Shown piece by piece: positions 1-10,962 of a stretch of 64,000 nt of DNA. A program made the translations under genes and the position numbers. Every line of letters begins with the position of its first letter. The stretch's first letter is position 1. The notes beneath the pieces were generated by a model, which saw nothing but the letters and a program-made list of their open reading frames with translations, searched no databases and was not told the DNA's origin. The stretch is from Cafeteria roenbergensis (taxonomy: Eukaryota > Sar > Bigyra > Bicosoecida > Cafeteriaceae): positions 1 through 64,000 of the forward strand of contig VLTN01000032.1 of NCBI GenBank assembly GCA_008330645.1, written 5' to 3'.

Positions 1-1587
1 GGAAGACGTTAGCCGCATCCACGGTGGTGGAATGGACCTCAACCGCGTTCGGATGACTGCCGATCGTCTCGATGCTCTGGGAAATGGCTTCTTGACTGTG
101 GCCTTTTTGGCAGTGGATGCAGCCTGCGCTCGCTTTGGTCCTGTGCTCAAGCCTTCCAGTGGACATTGCCTTGATGATTGTGTGCTCCGCTGGGCTCATG
201 GGCCGGCCTTGCGCTTGCGTGTGACGCATAGCAAACCCAGCTAGCCAAATGTGTGATGCCCACTGTGCAGAGCCGTCAAATTTGCGCGACTAAGCAGCTC
301 GAACTTCGTCAAGTGCTCTGCTGCCTCATGCGGTTCGCAACATTGTCTCCGGCACGCACCATGCCTTTTTGCAGATGTGGCTGCGCCAGATTGGTGATCT
401 CCCTTGGAAGTACTGGACAGGTCAACTCCTGCACCGGTACAAAGAGCGGCATCCTCTTGCGATGCTCCCCATCGCAGTGCCTCGCGGGGCTTAATGTCCC
501 TGCGCGCGAGGCAGCGGTACGTAACAGAGGCCCCGGTTGCCTTGCGACTCAAACCCGCCCCTGTCGCGGCAACGAGAGTTTGTACCTGCTTCCCAGCATC
601 CACCAGCGTAGTCCCATTGACGACGGCGAAGTGCCCAAGCAGCAAGTCCTCTGGCTCAGCTGCTCTGGTCAGCCAATCAGACCTCCTTGGCAACGCCTGC
701 CGAATGGATGAGGCGTTATACCATTCGGACACCACTTTCTGGGCAACTCGGTGACCACAACTACCGGATGCGCCTCTGGTTGCCAGGAGAAAGGCTCTGC
801 CGACGTCAGCAGGCAGTCACGACAAGCTCAGCGGGCTCTCCGCCGCTCTCAGCACTCCCAGGGCCAACGACTCCACGGCATGGGGCCGCAAATGCTCTGA
901 AATGCTCTGAAGCAAGCAAACCGTGACGGAGGTGGTCCTTGTTGCAGGGGGAGCATCTCCAGTGCTGGCGGGAGCGGCGAAAGCAACGGTCGATTCGTTT
1001 CGGGCAGCAAACGCCGCTACAGCCCACATAGCCTCGCTCAACCAAGAGTCATCTCTTCATGGGGAGTCTGAAAGACGTACATGCTGGTCCTTTGGTCAGA
1101 TGGCTGCATTCCGGCCAAGAACTTGCGAGCCACGTGCGGCCTGTTGATGGCAACGGCCACGGCGATCGCTTGGCGCTACCCTGGCTCCATTGGGCCAGAT
1201 TCCCGCGCCAGGTAGTCATTCCATGCCCTGACGATGGATCTGTGGGGGGGAGGGGTGACACCGAAGGTCTGGAGAGGGTGGGGGAGGCTGGGCGTTTGAC
1301 TGCGTAATTCGCGCCGACTTTGCCGCCGCCTCACGCCTCGGCGGCGTGGTCCTGGGCGCTGCCCGCGTCACACATGAAGGTTTAGTAGCATTTGCGCCCG
1401 ATTTTGCGAAAAAGCGGTCGTTCTGGCGGTGGTGTGGCTGCCGGAGTGGGCGGAAGGGAAAAAGATGTCAATAAGGGGGGGGGTTTAGGCCCCCTGTACG
1501 CTCTACCCTCGCGAGCCGAGCGAGAAGCGCACCATTGCGCCAGTCCAGCTTCAATCGCCCAAGCGGGGCTCGCAAGGTCTTGCTTCG
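1..1587. other. Gene-free flank, less GC-rich than the rest
   Basis: I recognise no gene here. The short open frames on both strands (up to about 160 codons, for example 241-735 on the minus strand) lack family motifs and do not join across GTGAG/CGCAG introns like the other genes of the window. By eye the base composition is less GC-rich than in the neighbouring genes. A 10-nt direct repeat (aatgctctga, twice) lies at 891-910, and a CCAAT-type pentamer at 673-677. The stretch probably holds the upstream region of the MRM1 gene plus the flank of a gene lying outside the window. Confidence 0.4.
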
Positions 1588-2889
1588 ATGGCTTTGCGGC
1601 TGCGCTCCGCGCTGGTGCTGCACAGGACGCGGCTTGCGCCTTCCGTTTGTGGGGCGCGCTTGGCGCACAGCAGGCCGCACCGCAGCAGCCCCTCCCGCCG
1701 TCCCCGGGAAGCCCAGCAGCGCCCTGGCTGGCGCGCCGGTGGCACCAACCTCGAAGTTTTGTACGGCGTTCACCCAGTGACGGCGGCTCTGGCAACGGAG
1801 TCGAGAGCGGTCGTTTGCGTGCACCTCGAAGACGACAACCGAGGGCTCGCCGAGGACCTGGCCGTCAAGGTGCTTGACCTTTATGGGGATGGAGACCGCG
1901 GCACAAACCCGCTGTTTGCGCTTCGCACGGCGAGCGCGCGCGCCAAGGAGGCAGCGACTCATCTCGCCCTCTCAGGAACGCTGCCTGCTGCGACTTCGTC
2001 GGAGGCCGGCCCTGCACATGTGGAGCGCATGGCCCGGAAGGCAGCTGGGGCGGTGCGATGCGCTCTCCTTGCGGCCGTGTCCCGAGCGCGACCCGAGATC
2101 CGGTGGCATTCAAGGGGCGCTCTTCGCGACCACTTCGCGGCATCCGTAGGTCCCGGCGCAGGCGGGCGCGGAGGCTCCGGGGCCCAGGGCGTTCTGATGG
2201 AGGCTGGGCCGCTCCAGCCTGCTTCGAGCGACAGCGCCCTGGCTGCCCTTGCAGCGTCGTGGCGTGCCAAGTCTGATTCAGGGGAGCAGTCGCGAGCGCC
2301 TGTGGTCGCGGTGCTCGATGGCGTGACGGATCCCCAGAATCTTGGCAGCATTGCCCGAGCAGTCGCATTCTTGCAGGCGGATGGGTTGGTCATCTCCTCA
2401 AAAAACTGCGCCCCGCTGTCGCCTGCTGCCTCCAAGGCCTCCGCTGGTGCCCTGGAGGTGCTGGGGGCGTCGGGAAGGCTCCTGTTGGCCGATCGCACGC
2501 ACAGGATGCTCGCAGCAGCACGTAGTGACGGATGGCGCGTGCTTGGGGCCGACGCAGCTATGGACTCCGACCCTGAGGCTAGCGGCGCGTCTGACGTGGA
2601 GGTGCTGAGGGCGTCCGGTGTGACATCGGCTGAGCCGATCGGTCAGAGTGTCAGCGCTGCCGCCCGCTCGCCCCTTCACGCCAGCGCTGCGGCAGACCCG
2701 CTGACTCCGACGCTGCTAGTGCTGGGAAGCGAAGGGGAAGGCCTTCGGTTCGTGGTGCGAGAGCAGTGCGATGAGTTTGTTGCCATCTGCCCGAGCAGTG
2801 CGGGCTGGTCTGCTGGCCCCGTGGACTCCCTCAACGTGTCTGCCGCAGCCGCGGTGCTTCTTTACGACCTCTGCAGAGCTCGGCGGTAG
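1588..2889 (+). CDS. MRM1: Mitochondrial rRNA 2'-O-ribose methyltransferase, MRM1/Pet56 type (SpoU/TrmH family)
   Basis: Predicted to methylate a guanosine ribose of mitochondrial large-subunit rRNA using S-adenosylmethionine. The frame is a single exon of 433 residues. The N-terminus is rich in Arg, Ser and Ala with almost no acidic residues, as in a mitochondrial presequence. At about 52-60 the sequence LEVLYGVHPV opens the substrate-binding domain. The three SPOUT motifs follow in order: DPQNLGSIARA (248-258), LVLGSEGEGL (377-386) and DSLNVSAAAAVLLYD (413-427), which form the trefoil knot that binds SAM. A low-complexity loop of about 60 residues separates motifs 1 and 2, longer than usual. 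The start is the first ATG of the frame. The MRM1 assignment rather than another TrmH paralogue rests on the presequence and the YGVHPV block. Confidence 0.85.
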   Translation: MALRLRSALVLHRTRLAPSVCGARLAHSRPHRSSPSRRPREAQQRPGWRAGGTNLEVLYGVHPVTAALATESRAVVCVHLEDDNRGLAEDLAVKVLDLYGDGDRGTNPLFALRTASARAKEAATHLALSGTLPAATSSEAGPAHVERMARKAAGAVRCALLAAVSRARPEIRWHSRGALRDHFAASVGPGAGGRGGSGAQGVLMEAGPLQPASSDSALAALAASWRAKSDSGEQSRAPVVAVLDGVTDPQNLGSIARAVAFLQADGLVISSKNCAPLSPAASKASAGALEVLGASGRLLLADRTHRMLAAARSDGWRVLGADAAMDSDPEASGASDVEVLRASGVTSAEPIGQSVSAAARSPLHASAAADPLTPTLLVLGSEGEGLRFVVREQCDEFVAICPSSAGWSAGPVDSLNVSAAAAVLLYDLCRARR

Positions 2890-3211
2890 GCTTGGAACCG
2901 CTTGCTCTGGGAAGCGCGAGCGCGTGTAGCGCCAGCGGGAGCAGATCAATCTGGAGCCGTTCAGCCGCGGGCACCCATGCCATCTCAACTGGTTCACGCC
3001 ACAATCAACCAAACATGATGGGTGGCTTTGCCCCCGGGCCAATCAGAGCAGGTCGGCCGCCGGCCCTCGAGTGTGCTGCTTCAATGCTGCGCGGGGGCGG
3101 GGACCACTCGTTCGGTATCCGGTTGGGTTCACAGTTGTCCGCAGACATAAATCCTACTCCGACAAACGCTCACACGCACCAGGACGAATCGGAGGCGTTG
3201 CCGGACAGTCC
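2890..3211. other. Intergenic spacer between convergent genes
   Basis: The spacer lies between the stop codons of MRM1 (+) and the secreted protein gene (-), so it should hold both 3' untranslated ends. I see no gene, no canonical AATAAA signal and no strong hairpin. A CCAAT pentamer occurs at 3039-3043, but it sits at 3' ends and is unlikely to be a promoter element. Confidence 0.4.
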
Positions 3212-5227
3212 TCAAGCAAGTTCGGCACTGCGACGGTGCCCGACCGTCGCGCGCAGCCTGCCAGCCGCATCTTGTCCAGGCGTCGCCCCGCGCTTGCACA
3301 TGCTCGCCCACCCCAAGAACTGCTCGTCCGTCACAGACATGCTACCCAGGTGGGCCTCCAGAGCTTGCAGTCGGCGCAAGTACTTGTTCGGGAGATGGTG
3401 CACCTGCCAGCGCCTCCGCCATGACTCCAGCAACGTCGGCCTGCCCGGCCCCGCGGCGGCGCTGTACGGCGCCCACATCCCCCAGGACTCGTCGCCGGCC
3501 CGGACCACGCGCAAGCGCCCCGTATTCGCGTCTTCGACCATCGGCAGCGGCACCGCGCGCACCAGGCCGCAGCGGAAGAACACGCCGGAGTCCGCACCCT
3601 CAATCGGCCCATAGAACCAGTGAATCTGCTCGCGGCAAGAGAGACAGCCCTTGGAGCCTCGCCGCTCTGGCCAGCGACGCTCCGTCTCCAGCGCGAACCC
3701 GCCCTGGTGGACGACCTCGAACATTGCGAACGCCACCCCGCGGTACACGTAGATCGACGTAAACTGGGTCTCGGTCGGGGAGCCGGAGATGATCAGTCGC
3801 TGCGGCAAGTCGGCTCGCTTCGACGCCGCGCTGGCTGCCGCCGGCGCGCTGGCTGCCGCCGGCGCGCGCCAGTTCTCCTCCAACTGCATCACCCCGGGCG
3901 TCCACTCCGCGGGCATGAATGCAGACCACTCCCAGTGCGCTCGCAGCATCTCGGCCGTGATCCGGTGGTCCTCCTCGAACATCCCCGCCACGTGCGGCCG
4001 GCGCGCTGCCGCCTCCGTCTCCATCAAGGTCCGCTCACGCGCCGACCATGCGAACGTCCTAGCCAGCTCCTTTGCGTGAGCCCAGACGCGAACATGCACT
4101 GCCGAGCCGCGGGCCGTCGCACGCCACTCCGCCACCGCAGCGCGCAGCGCTTTGGGCCAGCCGTGAGTTGCTTCCGGCAGCGGTGACTCGGAGTCGGCAA
4201 GCAGACCGCCTGGGCACGCCTCCGCCAAGCCTGCAGCCACCCGGAGCAGCGTGTGGTTGTTCGGCCGGGCCGGGCGGTGGCGAAGGATGCCAAGCGCTGG
4301 GCCTTGCCAGCTGTCGTCCTCCGCCGCGGCGCTCCTCCTGCTGGGTGACGAGCTCCCGGTGCAGCTCACTCCATCCACGGTGCCGCTTGCGATCCCAACG
4401 TGCACATCCAGGTCTACCGACCACCGCCCGCACCCCTCGGGCGGGGCAACCGCACCAGCTCCGTCTCGCCGCGTGTCAGCCACCAGTCGCCGCAGCTGGT
4501 TGGTCACGTAACCCAGCCGCACGGCATCGCGAGACCAAAAGGCGAGAACGCCGAGCCGGACCCGGAAGGCGCCATCGCCGCCGGACGCGCACGCAGAGGC
4601 CGCGCGGGGTCTCCGACGGAACTGGCCGGGCTCCGGCCCGGGCCGAGCCAGCGCGAGCACGGCCTCCTGCGCCTCGGCCGAGCGCATGATCTCCGCTGGG
4701 TCCCATGAGAGCCGCGCCGCCAGCAAGCACCGCGGGACGACGGGCGCACTCAGACTCGGAGAGCCGGCGCTCGGTTGAGTCATTGGGTGGATGAAGGCCA
4801 GCGGAGCGTAGTAGTGGCTGCCCGGGGACTGGTTGCTGTCGAATGTGACCGCGGCTCTCACTATTTCACGGGAGGAGTTTGCTACGCAGGACGCAACCTG
4901 TGTAGGGGTCGCGCCCACGCGCGCGCCACGAGCGCACGTGTCGCCGATGATACTCTCGACAGCCTCTTCAGAGGGCTTTCCGCTGCTCTCCGTGACGTAT
5001 GACACCCACATCTGTGCCTCGTGGACAATGCCCGTCTCGGCCAGTGCCCAGCGCTGGTACGGCTGCCCGCTGAGCAGGCTGAGCATCGAGTGGAGCCCCT
5101 TGCCTCGAACAGCGGCGTCTGAGAGACTCAGCCACGACGGCTGCCCGCGGCCGTTCAGCACAGGGATGGTCTGGGCCAGCGCGCCCGCCCAGAGCGCTGC
5201 GCAGATGGCCACTCGGACGAGGATCAT
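3212..5227 (-). CDS. Secreted protein of unknown function
   Basis: Single-exon frame of 671 residues that I do not recognise. It starts with an ATG followed by a classical signal peptide (MILVRVAICAALWAGALAQT) and has no further clear membrane segment, so the product is probably secreted or lumenal. There are scattered Cys residues, a CxxC pair (CLSCREQ, about 549-555) and several NxS/T sites. Aromatic-rich stretches such as SPGSHYYAPLAF and EQIHWFYGPI look like folded beta-rich protein rather than chance translation. An Ala/Pro linker near residue 455 is encoded by an 18-nt tandem repeat. The gene lies in tandem downstream of the MRH receptor gene on the same strand, which also makes a secretory-pathway protein. 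The coding call is good, the function is open. Confidence 0.7.
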   Translation of the reverse strand: MILVRVAICAALWAGALAQTIPVLNGRGQPSWLSLSDAAVRGKGLHSMLSLLSGQPYQRWALAETGIVHEAQMWVSYVTESSGKPSEEAVESIIGDTCARGARVGATPTQVASCVANSSREIVRAAVTFDSNQSPGSHYYAPLAFIHPMTQPSAGSPSLSAPVVPRCLLAARLSWDPAEIMRSAEAQEAVLALARPGPEPGQFRRRPRAASACASGGDGAFRVRLGVLAFWSRDAVRLGYVTNQLRRLVADTRRDGAGAVAPPEGCGRWSVDLDVHVGIASGTVDGVSCTGSSSPSRRSAAAEDDSWQGPALGILRHRPARPNNHTLLRVAAGLAEACPGGLLADSESPLPEATHGWPKALRAAVAEWRATARGSAVHVRVWAHAKELARTFAWSARERTLMETEAAARRPHVAGMFEEDHRITAEMLRAHWEWSAFMPAEWTPGVMQLEENWRAPAAASAPAAASAASKRADLPQRLIISGSPTETQFTSIYVYRGVAFAMFEVVHQGGFALETERRWPERRGSKGCLSCREQIHWFYGPIEGADSGVFFRCGLVRAVPLPMVEDANTGRLRVVRAGDESWGMWAPYSAAAGPGRPTLLESWRRRWQVHHLPNKYLRRLQALEAHLGSMSVTDEQFLGWASMCKRGATPGQDAAGRLRATVGHRRSAELA
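3828..3867. repeat. 18-nt tandem repeat inside the secreted protein gene
   Basis: Just over two copies of a unit close to gcgctggctgccgccggc. On the minus strand it encodes an in-frame Ala/Pro/Ser linker (APAAAS-type). The unit length is a multiple of three, so copy-number change would keep the frame. Confidence 0.7.
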
Positions 5228-5751
5228 GCCGCTGCCGGCCGCGTGGTAGGCTGCTTGGTTCGGTGGCAGGGCCCCAGAAGCGGAGCCGTTTCTTTTGCTT
5301 GGGCTCGACAGAGCCGCATCACCGAGTCCTCAACGCGCAGAGGAGTCGCCTCCGACTCGACCGCTGCCGCGCGAATTGGCCGGCTTTGGGAGACTTCGAG
5401 CATACGTCACAGAACTAGCGGCACCGTCCCCCCCCCCTGACGGCGCCGGCCTGTGCAAGCACGCCCAAGGCTGGGCTCGATGGCGCGCAGCAGCGCTCGT
5501 TTCGTTCTTCTTTGTCTTTTCCATCGTGCGCCGGCTGGCAACGACTATGCAAGCCGGCATCGGGCTAAGGATTGACGCATGTGAGTCACGTAAGCTGCGC
5601 ACGCCAACGCCATGGCACTCCAGTGACGGTGCGAGTGCGCCACTGTCGCGCTCTGCTCGCAAGGCGGCTTCCGCAGCAGGCCGAGGGCGTCCCCCACGAT
5701 GCGCGCCAAGCGCTGCCCAGTCACTCGGCTGCAAGTCAGCCCCGGTCAAGG
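5228..5751. other. Spacer between two tandem minus-strand genes
   Basis: About 520 bp between the stop of the MRH receptor gene and the ATG of the secreted protein gene. It should contain the receptor 3' end and the promoter of the downstream gene. It carries a short C-run (about 5430-5438). Open frames that cross it are antisense shadows. I recognise no element. Confidence 0.35.
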
Positions 5752-8700
5752 CTACTCCAAGCTCAAGACGTCATTGTCCGAGCCTGACCCTTGACTCACG
5801 AGGCTGGGCGGGCCAGCCGCTTGCCGAGCTTGCGAGCCCACGAGGTCGCGTTGCGCGCCCTCTGTGCTGCCGAGGCGAGAACTGCTCCCGCTCGCGCCGT
5901 CCGCGGTGGCGCTGTCGTCGTCGAAATCGTCGTCGTCATCCAGTGGCAAAATGTTTTGCTGTTCAAGGGCATGGGCATCGAGTCCAGTCCCGCGGAGCGC
6001 CACTTGCATCACGCCGTGGTCCGCTCCTCGAGCAACAGCGGCGCCACCCCGGCGGCTACGCCGTTCACGGCCAGCCGCGCCGTCGCCGGGCCGCGTTCTG
6101 GAGGCACCTGGCCGAGCAGGCCCCGTCGTCGAATCGCCAACCGACGCGGCGGCCGCGTCCTGCCCTCCAAGGGTCGACATCGAGCTTGTGGCTGAGAGCC
6201 ATCCGGGATTGGCACCAGTGGCTGCCCTGTAGCCGCCGGGCAGCTGCCCAGGCAATCGCACACTCCCTGGGCCACCACCCCTCCCAGTCTTTGTCCCGAG
6301 CTGCTTGTCCCAGAGTGAGCCCGACACATGCGCGCGTTCCGCGTCCATGCTTTTGGTCCCTCGGCTTGAGCCTTTGCGGAGCGTGCCGTTCTGGCGTGAC
6401 ACGTACGTCCCGTCGTGCTCCAACAGCCCTCGGGCACGGTCCAGCGTTGCGTCCCGTCGCCACGTCGTTGGCAGTCGAAACGCTCCTCGGCGTGCGCAGG
6501 CGTTTCGGCGGACTGCAAAACCAACCCCAACGACAGCTGCGATGCCAAGCACTGAGCCAACAACAATCGCCGCGAGTTCAGAGGCAGACAAGCCCCCCGG
6601 CCCCTGGGGCCCGAGCGGGGCTGGCATGACCACAACGATTGCGGTTGCGGCGTGCATCCACACGAGTCCGGGAGGGAGCGGCGTTGGGGCCCCGAACGAG
6701 TGCCGTCTCGGCTCGGAAAGCAAACTGCTGTGCCTGGTCTGACCAGAGGATTCGGGCGCCGCGGCCTTGCGGTTTCCACGTGGGCCCCAGCGAGTCAGCG
6801 CCACGGCAGGAGGCTCGTCCGGCTCGCTCGCCGGCTGGGCCTTTTGCCGGGGCCCAATGCGGTCCGCGCCCCGACTCTCGCTGCTCCCCGACGACGGCGG
6901 TGGCAGCCCGACAGGGAAGCCGAACGGGGCACCAGGGCGACGACCGTCGGAGTGCCGCCCAATCCATGCTGGGTGTGCCGGCAAAATCAGCCCAACCTCT
7001 GTCGACGTGCCCCGGGTTGCGGAGATGAACCGGACGTGCGCCCAGGCGTGGGCTCCAGCGCCGCTCGTTGCGGAAACGCACGCCCGAACTCCTGGGACAA
7101 CGGTCATGCCCAGGCTGCGGCGCACCGGCTGCTCCAGCGATGGCAGCTCGCCAAGGCCGCGACGTCCCGCATGCGAGCCAGACACTGCCCCCCTTGCGTC
7201 GCCCGTGCCTCTCAGCGCATCTGAGCAGGGCGGAAGAGTGAGGGCGCCCAGCTGGCCGAGCGAGGACAGCAGCCACTCGGAAGCGGACTCCCCGACGCAC
7301 ACTCTCGGGGAGGTGCCACCTGGAGGGCCGCCTCCAGCGCCAGCGGACCCCGCTTGCGGCCATGCCGGGACAGAGCTGGCGACTTCATGGAGCCATGCTC
7401 GGAGAGCATCAGCGCCGGCATCCAGCTGGGCGTATGCGCTCCCTGTGTGGCTCGCAAACGCCCCGTTGCCGCTGCCGCTGCCAGGCCACGCCGGCACGGG
7501 TCCGCCCCCGCCCTCGCTCGCGGCCATCGATACATTCACGCTGCACGATGTATTCTGAAAGCCATATGCCTGCGCCGGCGATGTGAGCGACAAGGCCGCC
7601 GATCCAGAAGGGTCGAGCCTTCCACTCGGGCAAACGGCAATCAAGACGTCGTCGGAGCAATTCGACTGCAGCAGAACCGCCGGCCTCGAGCTGTTCGGGC
7701 GGCCGTCTGCCCTGAACTGGTCACGGAACTGCATGCCGAGAGGCGGGTCCAGGGACGTCCCAGCCTTGAACGCTAGCTGGTCCGGGGCGGGTTTGCGCGA
7801 GCCCCCGGGCATCATCTCCACCAATCGGGACTCTTGCACTGACGGAAAGGGTTTGCACACGTACGAGGTCCGCCAGTCGACCACCACTGCGCATGGGTCC
7901 TCTGCGAGCGGCGGGGCACCCGAGTGGTTCCGGCCGGCAGTTCCGTTGACAGGGGGCGGGGGCGGGGCGCAGCACCCGCAGGGGAGGCCAGGGTGGGCGT
8001 GCCGGTTGCGAACCCGTAGTAGGAGGCGTCACACCGCAGGCCCACCCACACTCTCCAAGAGGCGCCCGGGCGAAGCGGGCAGGCGCCACCGGTGGCGTTG
8101 AGGGACACCACGGAGGGCTCCGTCGCTGACCGGACCGATGCAGCGGCCGGCTGGGGGCGCCGGGGCTGCAGCGGCCACAGGGGCTTGCTTCGCAGCGCCG
8201 CGTCCCAGTGAGGCGTGCTGTTGGCTTGCCACTCCCAAGGCGTGTCCACGACAGTTGCGGCCACGCACTCTCCCCCGAGAGCGGTGGAGCAAACGCAGAC
8301 GTCGGTGCCGTCCGGACACTTGGAGCCATGGAACTGCTTCTGCCTCGGCATGGCCGACATCCCGCCGCAGCTCGACACAAATACGCTCGCTCCGGAGCTC
8401 TGCGCCGCGTGGGGCGAGTCAGAGAGGGCTCGAGGAGGCGGGGACAGCTCGAGCTTGCAGCCGGCTGGAGCTCAGGCAGCGAGCCCCAACGCCGCGGCTT
8501 CGAGCGCCAAGCCTCGCGCAAAGCGGCTGCGAGTAAACAAGTCGGGCTTACGGAATTGGTCCCCGCGAGATAGTCGTGGCTGCTCCGCTGGTATGCGGCG
8601 AGCATCGACGTGTTGAAGCTGGTCACACTCCCGCGCCCGTCGCTGACGCACACGGTACAGTTGCCGCACTTGCGGGCAGGCGACGCGTGCGAGTATCTGG

Positions 8701-8755
8701 CGCTCAACAGCACAGCTACCACTCCAAGCCAGCCTAGGCCGCGGGGGCGGCACAT
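5752..8755 (-). CDS. Type I membrane protein with an MRH (mannose-6-phosphate receptor homology) domain
   Basis: Three exons: 8552-8755, 7976-8399 and 5752-7901 (introns 152 and 74 nt, both ending CGCAG, phases 0 and 1). They give 925 residues. The start ATG opens a signal peptide (MCRPRGLGWLGVVAVLLS). Residues about 30-225 match the MRH pattern: CGGM early, then GGECVAA, then GGACPLRPGASWRVWVGLRC with the R-to-C strand, and finally SPAEDPCAVVVDW and RTSYVCK, the E..C..W.T..C ending of the family. MRH domains bind mannose-type N-glycans in M6P receptors, OS-9, glucosidase II beta and ATG27-like proteins. After a long Ser/Pro/Gly-rich lumenal region with many N-glycosylation sites comes one membrane segment (about 650-673, AAIVVGSVLGIAAVVGVGFA). 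A cytosolic tail of about 250 residues follows, with an acidic cluster (DDDDDFDDDS). I infer a Golgi/endosomal glycoprotein sorting receptor. Confidence 0.75.
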
Positions 8756-9085
8756 GGAGGCGCGACCGAGACGGCCGGGCGTGGGGCCTTGCCGAGCCCG
8801 CGTGCCCGGCGGCTCACGCCCTCGCCGCGGCTCGTGCGGGGCCACGGGTTCAGACGCCCTTGCCGCGAGGCGCACCAGTCCGGCCCCAGCGCGACGCGCT
8901 GGTGCCGTGCGGGGCTGGCCGAACTCGGCGGCAGCAGAGCCGGGATGCTTGGGAGAGCTTGCAGCAGCGGCAGAACATTGCGGGCGCGACAGTGACCCAG
9001 GTGCAAGGCGCGGCAGAGATCCGCACCTGGCTGGCCCAAGCCCGCCCGCCGACCGCCTCCACTTCGAGACCAAGGCTCGCACTCA
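8756..9085. promoter_or_regulatory. Divergent promoter region, MRH receptor / L2HGDH
   Basis: 330 bp between two ATGs facing away from each other. Being so short, it probably serves both genes. It is very GC-rich, and I see no TATA box, CCAAT box or clear palindrome in it. Confidence 0.4.
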
Positions 9086-10962
9086 ATGGCCGCGGTCGCC
9101 GCTCGCTTCGCTTCCCCCCTGGCCCGCACGGCGAGGACGTGGGCTCCCGGACTCGCGCGTGATGCCGCGGCGGCAACGGGGACCAGGATGGCCTCGGGCG
9201 GCCACGCGCTCCCTTCGAAGACGGACTTTTGCGTCGTGGGCGGAGGCATCATCGGTGTGGCGATCGCGCGTGAGCTCGCGCACCGCCACCCCGGCGCGTC
9301 CATTACGCTGCTGGAAAAGGAGTCGTCGGTGGCGCAGCACGCGTCAGGCCGCAACAGCGGCGTGCTGCATGCTGGCTTCTACTACAGCCCCGAGTCGTTC
9401 AAGGCCAAGCTCACGCGCGCGGGCAACGTGTTCCTGCACGAGTACATCGAGGAGAAGGGGCTGAAGATCAACAAGTGCGGGAAGATTGTGGTCGCACGCA
9501 ACGAGGAAGAGGTGCGAACACAATCGAACCATGTCGGGTTGACAGGCCTGGCGACCGATGCTCCGCAGCACCACAGTGCATGGTGTGGGCTGGGCTGGGC
9601 AAGCCACCCAGGCCGCTCGTGTTTGGTGGGCGGGGGTGTCGAAGCCATGCGGCACGGGCCCGAATGTCCTGCTTAACTCGCCCTCCTGCTGTCGCTGCAT
9701 GCCGTTCCCGGACGTTGCCCCCGCCGATCACCCCCCCCCCCCCCCTTGCGCAAATCGCAGGCTGCTGGCATTGACGAGCTCAAGAGGCGGGGGGACGCCA
9801 ATGGCGTGCCCCTGGAGAAGATCACGGCGGCCGAGGCGGAGGAGCTCGAGGTGAGGAACCATCGCACAGCCGCGAGTCAGGACGCGTCCATGCTGTCACT
9901 ACCACGCCACGCCACGCCACGCCCTCTCCGCCGTCTGTGCATGCCATGTGTGCTTCGCAGCCGCTGGTTCGCACCCACGAGGTTGCGCTGTGGTCGCCCA
10001 CAACGTCGGCCGCGGACCCGGAGGAGGTCACCCGCAGCCTCGCCAGGGACGCCGAGGAGGCCGGCGTCACGTTCATCCACGACACTCGCTACGTCGGGGG
10101 CGGGGCCGAGGGCCGTGTCGGGAACGGCTGTGTCGTCCGCACGAACCACGGCACCTTGGAGGCCGGGCACCTCGTCAACTGTGCAGGCCTCTACGCCGAT
10201 CGCGTCGCTCACGACTTTGGCTTCGGCAAGGACCTCGTCATGCTCCCATTCAAGGGTCTGTACATGTACTGCAACTCCGTGCCGCTGACCCGCCTCATCT
10301 ACCCCGTGCCCGACCTGCGCAACCCCTTCCTAGGGGTGCACTTCACCGTCACCGTGGACGGAAAGGTCAAGGTGAGCGCGCTTGAAAGCCTGGCGGCGAA
10401 GACTCTATCCTCATTCCCCGCATTAGAGCCCCGTCCGATGGCCTGCTCGGCCTTGCCCGCAGATCGCGCCGCCTCCTGCAGGCTCAGGCGTCGCGCCACC
10501 CTCCCACTCTCCCACGCCCTCCCCCTCCGCGTGCACGTGTGGTCAAGCGTTTCGCAGATTGGCCCCACCGCCATCCCTGCGCTGTGGCGCGAGCAGTACG
10601 GCTTGCTGGACAACATGGACATTGGCGACATGTACACCACGCTCATGACCGAGGCCCAGCTCTTCGTCAAGGCCGGGTTCAACTTCCGCGAGCTCGCCTT
10701 CGAGGAGGCCCGCAAGTACTACAAGCCGTTCATGACCAAGGGGGCCAGCGAGCTCGTCAAGGGGGTCACCGACGCCTCGTTTGGCAACTACGGCCGCCCC
10801 GGCATCCGCGCGCAGCTGCTTGACAAGCGCACCCGCACGCTCGTCATGGACTTCCACATCGAGGGCGACGAGTCCTCCACACACGTCCTCAATGCCGTGA
10901 GTCCGGCGTGGACCTGCTCCGTCCCGTTCGCCCAGCACGTGTGCGACACGATGAAGGTGTGA
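9086..10962 (+). CDS. L2HGDH: L-2-hydroxyglutarate dehydrogenase, mitochondrial (FAD-dependent)
   Basis: Oxidises L-2-hydroxyglutarate to 2-oxoglutarate at the inner mitochondrial membrane, removing a side product of malate dehydrogenase. Four exons (9086-9511, 9761-9850, 9961-10371, 10558-10962), all phase 0, give 443 residues, near the family length. An Arg/Ala-rich presequence is followed by the FAD-binding motif FCVVGGGIIGVAIAREL (glycines at 52-57). Next come the family block HASGRNSGVLHAGFYY, then KCGKIVVA, then LVNCAGLYADRVAH, and a C-terminal HVLNAVSP matching the HVRNAPSP of animal enzymes. The introns (249, 110 and 186 nt) run GTGCGA/GTGAGG/GTGAGC to TCGCAG. The last GTGAG, at the NAVSP codons, is read through because the family sequence continues to the stop. 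Confidence 0.92.
9731..9745. repeat. C15 run in L2HGDH intron 1
   Basis: Fifteen consecutive C on the sense strand, 15 nt upstream of the acceptor. It forms the polypyrimidine tract of the intron. Confidence 0.8.
9902..9923. repeat. (CCACG)n pentanucleotide repeat in L2HGDH intron 2
   Basis: Four copies of ccacg plus a partial copy, inside the 110-nt intron and upstream of its TTCGCAG acceptor. Confidence 0.75.

Noticed and set aside
241-735. Minus-strand frame with a segment (ARRDIKPREAL) recalling the end of a SET domain
   Set aside because: The resemblance covers only about 10 residues; no NHS-type motif or other SET block is near, and no splice partners were found.
3039-3043. CCAAT box as a promoter element
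   Set aside because: It lies between two convergent 3' ends, where no start of a gene is found.
10897-10902. GTGAGT at the NAVSP codons of L2HGDH as a fourth intron donor
   Set aside because: Reading through gives HVLNAVSP and a C-terminus of the right length that matches the family ending, so splicing here is not needed.
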